Shown: positions 1 through 9,780 of the stretch, in pieces
Layout of the letters: each line of letters starts with the position of its first letter
How positions within the stretch are numbered: the first letter of the stretch is position 1
Source of the DNA: Salvator merianae
Taxonomy: Eukaryota > Chordata > Lepidosauria > Squamata > Teiidae
Length of the DNA: 64,000 nt
Assembly (NCBI GenBank): GCA_003586115.2
Contig: QVOM02000074.1
Location: 2,770,446-2,834,445, forward strand
Reading direction: 5' to 3'
Notes under the pieces: model-generated
Database searches by the model: none
Told to the model about the DNA's origin: nothing
Seen by the model: the letters and a program-made list of their open reading frames with translations, nothing else
Program-made: the position numbers and the translations under genes

Positions 1-300
1 ATGTCACAGTGCAGAAGGATTAGTCCTATTCTCAGTTGCGCAAGAAGGAAGGACTAGAAACAATGGGATGAAACTTCAAGGGAGTAGATACAGGCTAGAT
101 ATTAGGAAAAACTTTCTGACCGTAAGGGCAATCAGTCACTGGAACAGGTTACCACAGGAGATGGTGGGCTCTCCTTCGCTGGAGATCTTCAAGGAAAGGC
201 TGGACAGATATCTGTCTAGGATGGTGTAGTGAATCCTGCATTGAGCAGGGGGTTGGACTCAATGACCCTGGAGGTCCTTCCAACTCTATGATTCTATGAG
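1..300 (+). mobile_element. CR1 LINE, 3' end fragment
   Basis: The segment encodes the end of a CR1 ORF2: a decayed frame with the words QGSRYRLD and NFLTVRAISHWNRLP, followed by a short 3' UTR ending in the CR1-type direct repeat ATTCTATGA. The same protein words are read on the minus strand in the CR1 copy near 41.26-41.69 kb, which supports the family call. The left side is cut by the window edge, so the extent of 5' truncation is unknown. Dead copy. Confidence 0.88.
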
Positions 301-1085
301 AATAAAAGATCACCACCGACTCAGAATATGGCTGAACTCCTGTGGGATTGTGGCCCTCCTCTACCTGTGATGGACCAGATAATTACTGATGTGACTGCAG
401 CTTTCAACCACCTGTCAACGCAGCCAGAAATAGTCCTAGAGATACTCTGTGCAGAACTTGAAAGGTTGCAGACCTCCACACAGGTTGGGTGGCCAGCAAC
501 TCTCACCCCTCATTGTCCTGAGCTCTGTTTTGACAAATGTAGGATCAGGCTGGAAGAGCATTCCATTACCAGCAGGCTGTATTCTGACGTTAAGTCCATG
601 GTGATGTACACAGAAATGAATCACTAATCCAGCTACCTTCCTAAGTCAGTTGCCTCTTACTGGAGGCAGTACTTAGAGGTCTGGAGAGATCATACAAGCC
701 CTGCAAACACTATGCCAATTGCACTGATTTGAGTTCTTCATGCATTTTCACTTTATACTCAAATACATCAAAGGGAGAAAGAACTGTTTGACAGATGTGC
801 TTTCTCACAAGTCACAATATCATACTTCAGATTTTAACGAATAAACTACAATCCTTATCCCCAAGCAACTCAATATAACCCTGGATATTACAAACCCTTG
901 GGTGCTGAAATTCATTCCTGCCTAGCCTCTGATGCCTGGTACTCATTAACACCACTAAACTCAATATAGAACAGGATCTATGAACCATGACGGTCGAAGA
1001 GTTGATGCTTCCACTCTGTAAGCAGCAAGGTAGATTTACAAGTGTAGATGGTGTTGCTAGTCCTGATGCTGTCTAGTTGACATAG
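301..1085. other. Intronic sequence, no recognisable element
   Basis: I see no repeat family or exon here. A 99-codon plus-strand frame (328..627) has no familiar domain and its antisense frames are also open, as expected of chance. This stretch is probably in an intron of, or downstream of, the minus-strand host gene. Confidence 0.4.
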
Positions 1086-1387
1086 AAGAAGAAGAAGAAG
1101 AAGAAGAACTTGGTTTTTATACCCCGCTTTTCCTGGCCGAAGCTGACTCAAAGCGGCTTACAAGGTTATTTTTCGCCCGAAGGCTTACATCTGTCTATCT
1201 TCTGCATCACACAATGTGATGCTCCCTATTTATCTACTTGCAATTACTTGCTTTCGAACAGCTAGGTTGGCTGGAGCTAGAGGCCAGTAGAGGGCGCTCA
1301 TCCCCTCTACACGGCAGACAGGGGCCTTGAACTCTGATCCTCCTATTGAAAGATCAGTGCCTTAGCCTTCTGTGCCACCGTGCCTCT
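1086..1387 (-). mobile_element. tRNA-derived SINE, copy 1
   Basis: Read on the minus strand, the element starts with a tRNA-like head: an A-box-like stretch (TGGCACAGAAGG) and a degraded B box (GAGTTCAAGGCC). An unrelated body with the word GAGCGCCCTCTACTGG follows, then a 3' end in GGGGTATAAAAACC and a (TTC)n tail, which is the GAA microsatellite at 1086-1107 on the plus strand. It is close to identical (roughly 95% by eye) over its full length to the copy at 13484-13776. The family name is not recognised. Confidence 0.85.
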
Positions 1388-1638
1388 AATCATAGGTCAG
1401 TCTGATAGCTGGATTCTGGGCCCAGATAGCGACTTTCTCTCACATCCTTCAGCAAGGACCCAATGTCAGGATATGGCTCACTCCCTGTTGCCCTGCCATC
1501 CAGGCTGTGCTCACATCCAGCAAGATGGTGCACGGGTTCTGTGAGGCCAAGGAGTAGCCCATTTTCAATGCCTCATTCTAGCCAGTCAGGAGTGTGGAAA
1601 CCCCTAAAGCAGCAACATAAGAAGGATAAAAGTGTCGC

Positions 1639-1681
<43 letters not shown>
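1639..1681. repeat. Compound microsatellite (TG)n(AG)n
   Basis: A run of TG dinucleotides passes directly into a run of AG dinucleotides, about 43 bp in all. It is a candidate length-polymorphic marker and no function is implied. Confidence 0.95.
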
Positions 1682-1689
1682 TCCTAATC

Positions 1690-4636
1690 ATTAATCAATT
1701 TGTGACTGGATTGAGATTTTTGGAGCTCCAAAGTCTCTCCTCCTTATACTTATTCCTTTTCATGCTGCTCCTGCCTAAAAGCAGGTGACAAGTTGGCACA
1801 TAGCCCACTTGCTCACTCACTTCTCCTCTTGCCTCTTCACTGCTTTGCTGCATGAAGCCAGGAGAGACCAAGCTCTAGGTCAGGAAGCTGGCATTGGTCT
1901 TTCTTTCAGGGGTGGAAGAGCGCAAGTGAACTAAATTCTTCCTGTCTGAAACAGAGTGGGCTTCCTGAGAAAAAGAGACCAGTACTTAGTTGCTAGCTAG
2001 ATCCAACCTGGCCAGTCAGATCTGGAGTGACCAACATGGGGCACTCCCACTGAAAGCCATTTCAGAATCCCGAGTATGTTTAAGCCTGGGAGTACTGTGC
2101 AGCCCCTTCAGTTCAGATCTATTGAGAGGTCACATAGATAGGCCCTTTCTGAAGCAGGCTCAGCAGGAGAGTGGTGCTCTGCCAATAAGGGATATTGGTA
2201 GAACCTCTGTGCTATTTTCAACTAGACTTCTGCCCTGCCTGCTGCACAAGTAAGGCAGTGGACAATTAAAAGCCTAGTTGAGCCATTCTGGGTCATCCGC
2301 TTTCAGACTGGCAGTAGTGCCAGCTGGTTCCAGGTGTAGGACAAGACTCCTTGTGCTTGCAAGACTCACCGCTACATCTACGCCTCCTAGTTCCCTTCAG
2401 AAGCACTGTGACTAGGAATTGCTAAATCTTGTTCCTCATTTCCTCTACATTCTGCTCTCTGTGAACTCCTCCCTTGTAGAGCTGTTACATGACTTTGTTT
2501 TACTGGTTTGCACTGGTTTGGAGAACTTAGCTCCTGGTTCACAAGTGTGAATCTTTAGTGTGGTTGTGGTTGGTTTTACAGAATTACAGTTGGTCTGATG
2601 TGGTTTCATATATTTGAATTGTAATTTTATTTCATTGCATGGCCATTAAGGAAGCAAAAAATGATCAACAACTTTGTCTCTTTTCCTATTTTAATTCAGT
2701 TCCTATTCAAACATTGGGAAGCCTGACACACATGGCTTAGACATATGTCTAGCACCAGATTTCCTGTAACACTATCCTCAAAGAAAACCTTAAAGAAAGT
2801 CTATTACAAGGGTCCGCCTCACGTTCACTTTAGTTCCCCTTCACTGAACCTCTTTCAATGTATTTGAATCCTTTTTAAAGGAATTAAAACTAGACACAAC
2901 ACATTTAATGTCCAAAATAACATAACATAAAAAGTTTATTACAGTCAAATATTCTTAAAGGTACAAAGGAAAATAAGAAAAATCAAAGTCTATTCATACC
3001 ATCAACAGAACAAAAGCTGAATACTTCTTATGTAACTTTTAGGTTAGTATCTACTAATAGAAAACAGATGTCAAACTCTTCAGAACACCTTGGTATATTC
3101 TTCAGACAAGGTGTAATCCATTTGCTAATTCAATGATTTATAGCACTTTACTACTTAAATCTACTCAGGGCACTGTTAGAAAATAAGTATTTAAATACTT
3201 CCTAGAATGAGAGAAAGTGCAACTTTCTGTGGTAAGTCAAGAATTCTTAAAAAGACATTTTGGGATGGATTTAACTAGACTACTCATATGGCATCTAACT
3301 TTATTCCTGACTTTACCAAAAGATGTTTAGACCAAACTAAAATAATTCAATAATTTCCTCTTGAGCAAGAACAAGAAGAGGTGGAGGACAATAGTTGAGA
3401 AGAATTCACAAATGATCCTCAGCAACTCCTGGATTGGATTTGATAAATATTTCATGTGGGTTATCTAATGAACATTCAAGTCTAGCTATGGAATTAGCCC
3501 TGATCACAAAAGTGGTCTGTAACTCTTATTAGCGAACTGGATCACATTAAGGTTTTCTTCACTGAATGCAATGACTGGTAAAATTATTAAGAAGGCAGCT
3601 TCAAGAACAAACCCTTCAAACTTCAGCGACTGGGACTATGAGGGATTGCGCGTCACAGACAACCACGAAATCCGAACGAAACCACAAAATAAAATAGTTT
3701 ATAAGGTCAGCAATTCTAAAAAGAGCAAAAACATTAAGATTTCTGGCAATCATAGTGTGTCCTCAAAAAACTCAAAGTCCATGAATTACAAAAAAAGTGA
3801 CAGTGCAGGAGGAAGAGCCAGGCAGTTCTTTAGCAGCAGAGAGCTAAGCTAGTTGGTCTGGGAACTGATCCCAGCTGCAGCCAATTGCTCTTGACATTTT
3901 AGCGAATACTGTGGACTGAAGTGTGGGATATAAATCACATAAAATAAACAAACAGCCAGAAAAACAAACGGTCTAAAGATTGTAAGCAGAAATCTACAGG
4001 ATGAAAATAATAAAAATAAAGAAAATCATCTAGACATGATTTTACCAATTCATCTAAGTCACCTAGAAAAACTCTAAATGACAAGCCTTAAGAATTCAAC
4101 CTGTTAACTGAATTTCAAGTAATGCTGCTGATTTAGGAAAAATCTCAAATACTAGAACACCACTCATAAAAGTAAGAAGGAGAACACAACAGGCCTTTCT
4201 AATATTAATTGGAATACATTTTTAATAAGAAATAAATTAGTTTTGATCAAGTTTCCAAAACCTACATGATAGCTCTTATAGGTTCAGTATATGTTTCATG
4301 TAATAATATAAAATGGATTCAATCCTATCTGGCTATCTTAAACTGGCAGACATAGTCTTTGTTCACATATAGAAAAAAGTGGATCAAAAGCACCTTAGAC
4401 AAGGTAGTAAATGGTCTTTGTGTTCTCAACCCATCTCTAATCCATATTTTCGAGAATGTCCAGGGAGGGAAGACCAAATGATCCCACCTATAAACTGTCT
4501 CTAAGCCAGTCCAGAGATTTTTTTCTTACTATGTGTGAATGCAGCCACAGTCTCTATCAAACATCTGTTTTATAATTGACAGAATGCCACAGCAGTATTG
4601 ACTTTCAGAAGTGATTATCTAGCTAGAAAGTTTCTT
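1690..4636. other. Intronic or intergenic sequence without a clear element
   Basis: No exon or repeat family is recognised. Small open frames at 1990..2253 and 3571..3852 (93 codons, Lys/Ser-rich) have no domain I know. A minus-strand AATAAA lies near 2935, but without an identifiable exon upstream I do not call a gene end. The composition is AT-rich. Confidence 0.4.
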
Positions 4637-4644
4637 GCACGGAA

Positions 4645-4982
4645 TTGGGATGTGCAAATTTCAATTCACATTCAAAAATTCATATAATTTTTTCTCCCAC
4701 CAATTTTCACATTGTAACAAAAATGACGTTGTTTGGATTTACAGTTTTTTAATCAAAAACGAACAAACCTACTACTTTTGCAAAAACAAAAGTCATTGCA
4801 TTTTTGCATTTTTCACTGTGTTTAAACCAGTAAAATGGCATTTTCAATAGGAATACACTGCGAAAAATGCAAAAACGAATGCAAAAACTGCATTTTTGAC
4901 AACTAAATTTGCTGATGAAGCGAAAATGCAATTTTTGCTCAAAAATGAACTGAAAATGATTTTTTTTTCATGCGCATCCCTA
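4645..4982. mobile_element. hAT-like MITE
   Basis: A 338-bp AT-rich non-coding element lies between imperfect inverted termini: TTGGGATGTGCAAA on the left and, read on the minus strand, TAGGGATGCGCATG on the right. The flanks carry an imperfect 8-bp direct repeat, gcacggaa at 4637-4644 and gtaaggaa at 4983-4990 (6 of 8 match). The terminal word GGGATGTGCA and 8-bp duplication fit the hAT superfamily. There is no transposase, so it is non-autonomous. Family assignment is inference. Confidence 0.6.
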
Positions 4983-5161
4983 GTAAGGAATGAAGAACTT
5001 AGTTGGGCATGTAAGCAACCAGATTTTTCAAAGTGCATCACTAACGTTTTTAAAGAGAAGAATCAAATAGCAAGTTTACAAAGATTTTCCTAGTACCATA
5101 GAGATGGATATTCCCCTATTATTAGCTTCTCCAATAACACCTGTGAAAGTTAACAAGAAGC

Positions 5162-5495
5162 TGTCAGGAATGGCATGTCCAATATAAAGGCTAGAATAAA
5201 GTTCAGTAAATTCAGACATTTTACATGGGGAAAAAGGAGCAGGAAGCTAAAATGGAAAAAAAGCAAGAAGATCCGTTCACAGCTGCAGCTGAGAAAGAAA
5301 GAGCTAAAGGTACACAGCTGAATGATACATTGTTGTGAAGGGAAAGGAAAGAACTGTACATAAACCATGTTAGCAACCCTCTGCATTCCTGTCAAGATTC
5401 AGTGGTTCTGAGCTGATCATTCATGTCTGAAATTCTTTATTTTAATTCGTCTACAAAGTATTCGATTTCTGCTACGATCAAGACAAAGCATCACA
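5162..5495 (+). repeat. 5' LTR of Gypsy element
   Basis: This 334-bp LTR runs TGTCAGG...CATCACA. It aligns along its length with 8217-8555, sharing the words GTTAGCAACCCTCTG and GAACTGATCA-like blocks. It is moderately diverged from the 3' LTR, so the insertion is not recent. Confidence 0.85.
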
Positions 5496-5905
5496 AGTTG
5501 GCAGTACTCCTTATCACATTTCCCAGACAACAGAGATACGTCTGAAGTTGAAGAAGAATGGATTGTAGAAGTGGGGGAGGAAATTGAGATGTCAGAGGAA
5601 GAGTCAATAGGCAAGAGACTACACTATAACCCAAGAACTCCAACAGAATTTGTTTGGCACCCCACTATCAGGAGCACTGTTCTGGCCATGGATTACTGTG
5701 TGAGAGTTGGAAAGTCAGTGAACTATAAGATGAGAAGGCAGAAGCATGCAGCATGGAGGAAGAATGAGGACACCCCACGGTAACAGCCTTAATGGTCTCC
5801 TTGGCGTAAGAACTGAAATCTCATCCTTTCAGGAAAGGATGAATGAAAAGAGATAAAGAAGATTCTTCGGGCACTGTCTGAGATCCTTGGATTAAGGGGT
5901 CCCTG

Positions 5906-6780
5906 ATGGAGGACAGCAATGGAACTGAAATAAACCCAGGACCAGTAGCAGCATCAGCGGAAGGGCTGGGCATCCCTACTTATGAGACACCAGACAGAAG
6001 GTGGCTGGCCCTAACTGAGATATCCCTGCAAGGCAGTGTGCTGGCACCTGGCAGACAGGGCAGTTCCATAGCTATGGTTACACTCCAACTGGGGGTTAAA
6101 AGCCACCTCCAATGGTGACCTGAGCAAAGTGCCTTACTTCTTGATCCAGGTCACTGGGTTTACAGATGAAAACAAAGCTATGTTCTACAACAAGGCAGCA
6201 AAGGTTTGATAAATGTTAGGGCAACTGAAAGGCAAGGTGACTGAGTGGTTTGTCAATCTGCACGACATCGAAGCTCCTGAGCTGACCTTGCTGGGGGCTC
6301 TGATGACAGGAGTTCAAAACTGCTTTGAAAACTCCTTCAGATACAAAGAGCAAGTTGCAGTGACTGAGGCAAGGTAGGAGATCTGTATGAGAGTATGCTG
6401 ACTGAGAGAACAAAGATTCAGCAGTTTTGTGATGGGTTTGATCCAGACATATTGGAGTGGGTACTCCAGGAGGATCCAGGGTCACTACTAGACTGGATCT
6501 GGCTAGCAAACAAGGTAAAAGTCAGGTGAAAGAGTGTACAGTTCACCTGGCAAAGGCAAGTGCTGCTGTCTGCAAAACAGCACCCTGCAAAAAGGAGGCA
6601 AAGTGGGCCGGGAGGAATGGAATCACTGGAGGGGCTGGGTTTGTGTCTCTGATACATCTGTGGAGGGCAGCTTGCAGTGAAGTGCCCCCAGTATTCAATG
6701 GGAGAAGCCAGCACCTGCATCATGGCGGACTGTGTGGAAATCAGAACTTCAAAACCCAAAAGTGGAGCCCCAAAGACGCC
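5906..6780 (+). pseudogene. Decayed Gypsy gag
   Basis: Fragments in shifting frames resemble vertebrate Gypsy Gag (capsid-like region): a block around 6220-6300 reading WFVNLHDIEAPEL, and further Gag-like blocks to about 6530. In-frame stops and frame changes break it. In an intact element the product would form the particle shell. No start codon can be chosen with confidence. Confidence 0.6.
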
Positions 6781-6794
6781 CATGGGAGGAGTGT

Positions 6795-7447
6795 TAATTT
6801 TTGTGCGAGTGTGAAGATCCTGTATTTTGCATTCAGAGCTTGAATGCAAAAGCGAAAGAAAGTGGTACCTTTGGTTATTTTCATAATTTCCGCAGGGCCT
6901 GTATTCTTTATTGTGCTCAGCCTACAACTGTAGTAGTTTTGCTTACCAAATGTATTAGAATGTATTATTGGTTGCTGTCTTGCATCCAACTGGCCCAGGA
7001 GTTGACATAGTGGTCCCTGGGGCACCCCTGGAGCTCCCCTGAATCTGGAGGCTGTAGCTCTAATCGGGCTCCAACTGTGTGCCTTTGGACTATCCTGTAA
7101 TTCTACTGGCTGCTGGATTCACTTTGAGCTAGAGTGTCCAAAATTGGCACAGTGGTCACTGGATCACCTCCGGAGCTCCATGTCAAATTTGGAGACTGTA
7201 GCTCTAATCAATGCCAACTGTAGTTCTTTGGACTGTGCTGTGATTCTATTGGCTGAACTGCAGTCCCACTGGTCCCCACGCCCAGCTGTCCCTGACTTAT
7301 TCCCTTCTACAAAGATTTCATCAAAGCTTTGAATCAAAGTTCAAAAATGCCATAATTCACAGGTGTCAATTAACACGAATGCTAATTATGCCAACATTCA
7401 ATTTGCTGAGAAGTGAATACAGAAACAAACTTTGTGCACATCCCTAT
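6795..7447. mobile_element. Unidentified insertion inside Gypsy element
   Basis: This non-coding block replaces most of pol between the Gypsy gag and integrase remnants. Its right end, read on the minus strand, is TAGGGATGTGCACAAAG, very like the termini of the hAT-like MITE at 4645-4982. I could not find a matching left terminus. A perfect small hairpin (11-bp arms, 6825-6835 and 6841-6851) lies at its left side and a tandem duplication fills its middle. It may be a second, degraded hAT-like non-autonomous element. Confidence 0.45.
6967..7255. repeat. Diverged tandem duplication, unit about 140 bp
   Basis: Two imperfect copies each run from ATTGG(C/T)TGCTG through TGGTC(C/A)CTGG, GGAGCTCC and GCTGTAGCTCTAATC to TTCTA(C/T)TGGCTG. 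The most similar parts are 7011-7112 and 7153-7255. A third partial start (ATTGGCTG) closes the array. Confidence 0.8.
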
Positions 7448-7479
7448 TACGAAAGCATCATCAAATTATCTGAGGCTTT

Positions 7480-7973
7480 AGAGCAGGCTAAAAGTGTATA
7501 TAAAAAGTATGCAGACACTAAACAAAGCCTGGAATGAGACTTGAAAGTGGGGGAAAAGATGTACCTTGTCCACCATGTTTCTGAAATGTAAACAATTGAA
7601 GAAACTAGAACCCAAATATGTGGGGCCATTTCCTATTGCAAGACTTGTAAACGAGGATGCAATTGAACTGTCATTGCTGAAGCAATACAAAGGGTACCCC
7701 ATATTCCATGTCAACCTGCTGAAACTGGCTGTAGAATCATTCCAGTGGCACCAGGAACAGTTATTTCCACCGGTAATTATAGTTGGTGACCAAAGTCATT
7801 GCAGAATTATGGACAGAGATTATCTGGTCACAGTGATCCACAAACTTGTAAGGATGGCTACTTTTAAAGATGGTTTGGAAGGTGGTTTCTGTGCAAAACA
7901 CTACAGCCAGATTGCTGGCAGAGCTCATATTACATCAGTCATTAAAGGTTTTGGATTTTTGCATTTCACATAA
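7480..7973 (+). pseudogene. Gypsy integrase C-terminal region, remnant
   Basis: A 135-codon open frame (7566..7973) carries the motif pattern of the Gypsy integrase C-terminus: a K-L-x-P-K-Y-V-G-P-F-P-I block followed by a Y-P-I-F-H-V-N-L-L-K block, normally just after the catalytic core (GPF/Y module). The preceding bases (7480-7565) continue the homology in another frame. The catalytic D,D-35-E part is absent, so the product could not integrate DNA. After 7990 a further remnant of the polyprotein tail is seen. Confidence 0.75.
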
Positions 7974-8216
7974 AAGATTGCAATATTACATTAACTGGAA
8001 GAATGCCCCCAGGTGAGAGACAAAGGGTAGACTTAGATGTGTGTGCTCCTAAGTTGGTCAAGAGGTGTCATCTGGCTTATCTGGACAAGCCAGGTCCGCA
8101 GTGACTTATGAGCTGTAGATATAATGTATACTGGAAGCCTATTGTATACTGTGTCTGTTTTACATAGTGATTGTCATTGTCATTGTAAATTGGGGGAATT
8201 TGCTTTAGGAGTGGGA

Positions 8217-8555
8217 TGTCAGGCCTGGCAGGCCTGGCACAAAGGCTAATGTAAATAAAGGTCAGTAAATACAAATGGTTTAGGTGGGGAAAAGGAGCAG
8301 AAAACTGAAGCAGGAAAACAGTGGGAAAGTCTATTGATAGTGCAACCGAGAAAGAAAGTGCTGATGGTGCACGGGCGAATGATACATGGTTGTAGAGGGC
8401 AAGGAGAGAATTCTATATAAACCCTGTGTTAGCAACCCTCTGTATTCTTTTCAAGATTTAGTTGTTCTGAACTGATCACTTTGTCTGAATAAAACTTTAC
8501 TTTCATTCCCATACAAAGCGTTGGATTTCTCTTGGGATTAAGGCATGGCATCACA
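8217..8555 (+). repeat. 3' LTR of Gypsy element
   Basis: This 339-bp LTR runs TGTCAGG...CATCACA and is homologous to 5162-5495. It contains a TATA-like TTCTATATAAACC and a polyadenylation signal AATAAA near 8490. It is followed by the target duplication GAAGC. Confidence 0.85.
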
Positions 8556-8560
8556 GAAGC

Positions 8561-9239
8561 TTAGCTTCCTCTAAGTGTCGTTCTGCCAGGAAGGGAGAGT
8601 TATATTTTAATGTATGCTTTACACTGGTTTATGGATTTTATTTTTTTATTGTTATGACCTGCTAAGAGACTTTCCATTTAAGTGCAGGATATAAATACAT
8701 AAACAAATAAAGTAGAAGTAGCTTCATGAAACGTTTCCATGAGAAATTTATGGTACATCAAAAGGGTATGGCAGGTAAGAGATCTGAGGACAAGGCATTT
8801 TGGTGTTTATTGTCAGATGTGCCTTTGGATATTCATTCAGCAAAATATAGCAACTAGTTTACAAAAGAATGATAATCAGAATAAGAAGCATGAATCATCC
8901 AGGAACCTGTTGAACAGTGGAGATATTAATCAAGTAACCAGAACATGGCAGCAGACAGCAACTTCAAATGCTTTTTATTAGGTTACTACCCTGAATAACT
9001 TTACTCTTGTAGATGCTTCATGGAATCTGCTTTCCCTGTCAGAATATAGAGTATTGGATGGCTTTGCAATTAAGCTGCCAAGAAGTGCCTTACATGATTT
9101 ATGCAAAACTAACTTATGCTTCCAGGATTCAAAAGTTGTTCTAAACCACCTTGGAAGATAACAAACACAGGCAGTCCTTCTAGTAAAGGAGGAACTAAGC
9201 TGGAAGTGTATCAAAAACAACCACCTATTGCTATTCACA
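8561..9239. other. Unassigned, perhaps end of minus-strand Gypsy
   Basis: This stretch lies between the plus-strand Gypsy 3' LTR and recognisable minus-strand Gypsy reverse transcriptase. A minus-strand 86-codon frame (8978..9238) might continue that element, but I cannot match it to conserved RT motifs. A terminal AATAAATA-rich stretch near 8690-8710 resembles a retroelement tail. Confidence 0.3.
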
Positions 9240-9761
9240 ACTTCTCAGCTGTGATAGCACGAATCCTAGAGTTGCATGGACCAAGCTGCATGCTCTCCAC
9301 AGACCTAGATTTGTAAAGATGATAGTCTTATGTAGATGTTCCAGCCAGACTGCAATGAAGGCAGTGTGTACACTTACAAATGGTAATCTCATTTAACACC
9401 CAATAGTTATTGAGCAAACGTAACTTCCTCAATTTCAGAAGAATTAGATGCACTGATGATGAGGTGGAAAGGTGGATAAACCCATGCCATAGATTTTTGT
9501 CAAAGAAGTCCTTCAGGGTTGCAGTCTCAGGTTCTGACAGGGAATATAAATAGCCTGTAGGTATGTGAGCATCATGTACCAGGTGAATGAGACAGTCATA
9601 TGGGAAATGTAGAGGTAGTCATCCACTTCCTTCTCACTGGAGGCATCTTGGTAGCTGGCTGGAATTACTTGACCTCAGACAGGACAGACTTGGCGGTAAT
9701 ATGGAACCTCTCTACATATGGCTGGCACTTAGCTGGAAAGGTGATCTAGTCAAGTGGTCAT
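9240..9761 (-). pseudogene. Gypsy reverse transcriptase N-terminal part (minus strand)
   Basis: Read on the minus strand, this encodes the start of a Ty3/Gypsy RT: the leader block HIPTGYLYSLSEPET, then DFFDKNLWHGFIHLSTS, then a degraded first palm motif (IFTNLGL where IFTKLDL is typical). Several stops and frame changes are present. The catalytic YxDD part is not recognisable. It joins the gag/protease part at 13777-15130 if the intervening L1 and SINE are removed, giving one interrupted element. Confidence 0.72.
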
Positions 9762-9780
9762 GAGATCTATAGGTCACAGA
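9762..9780. repeat. Target-site duplication of L1, left copy
   Basis: The 19-bp GAGATCTATAGGTCACAGA is repeated exactly at 13465-13483, on the far side of the L1. Confidence 0.88.

Larger units (their letters stand above)
5162..8555 (+). mobile_element. Ty3/Gypsy LTR retrotransposon, internally deleted
   Basis: Two similar LTRs (5162-5495 and 8217-8555), both starting TGTCAGG and ending TCACA, bound the element. A perfect 5-bp target duplication, GAAGC, lies at 5157-5161 and 8556-8560. A purine-rich tract (TTAGGAGTGGGA) precedes the 3' LTR. Internally I see a decayed gag region (about 5900-6780) and an integrase C-terminal region (about 7480-7970). Protease, reverse transcriptase, RNase H and the integrase catalytic core are missing. 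In their place is roughly 650 bp of unrelated sequence (about 6795-7447). The copy is dead, with several stops in gag. Confidence 0.87.

Noticed and set aside
328..627. 99-codon ORF near the start of the window
   Set aside because: Two antisense frames overlap it, and there is no domain or splice context.
2930..2945. Minus-strand AATAAA as a possible 3' end of the host gene
   Set aside because: No terminal coding exon of the minus-strand gene is recognisable upstream of it.
6457..6849. 128- and 143-codon ORFs on opposite strands
   Set aside because: They lie in decayed Gypsy gag and the adjoining insertion; the true Gag reading is in another frame with stops.
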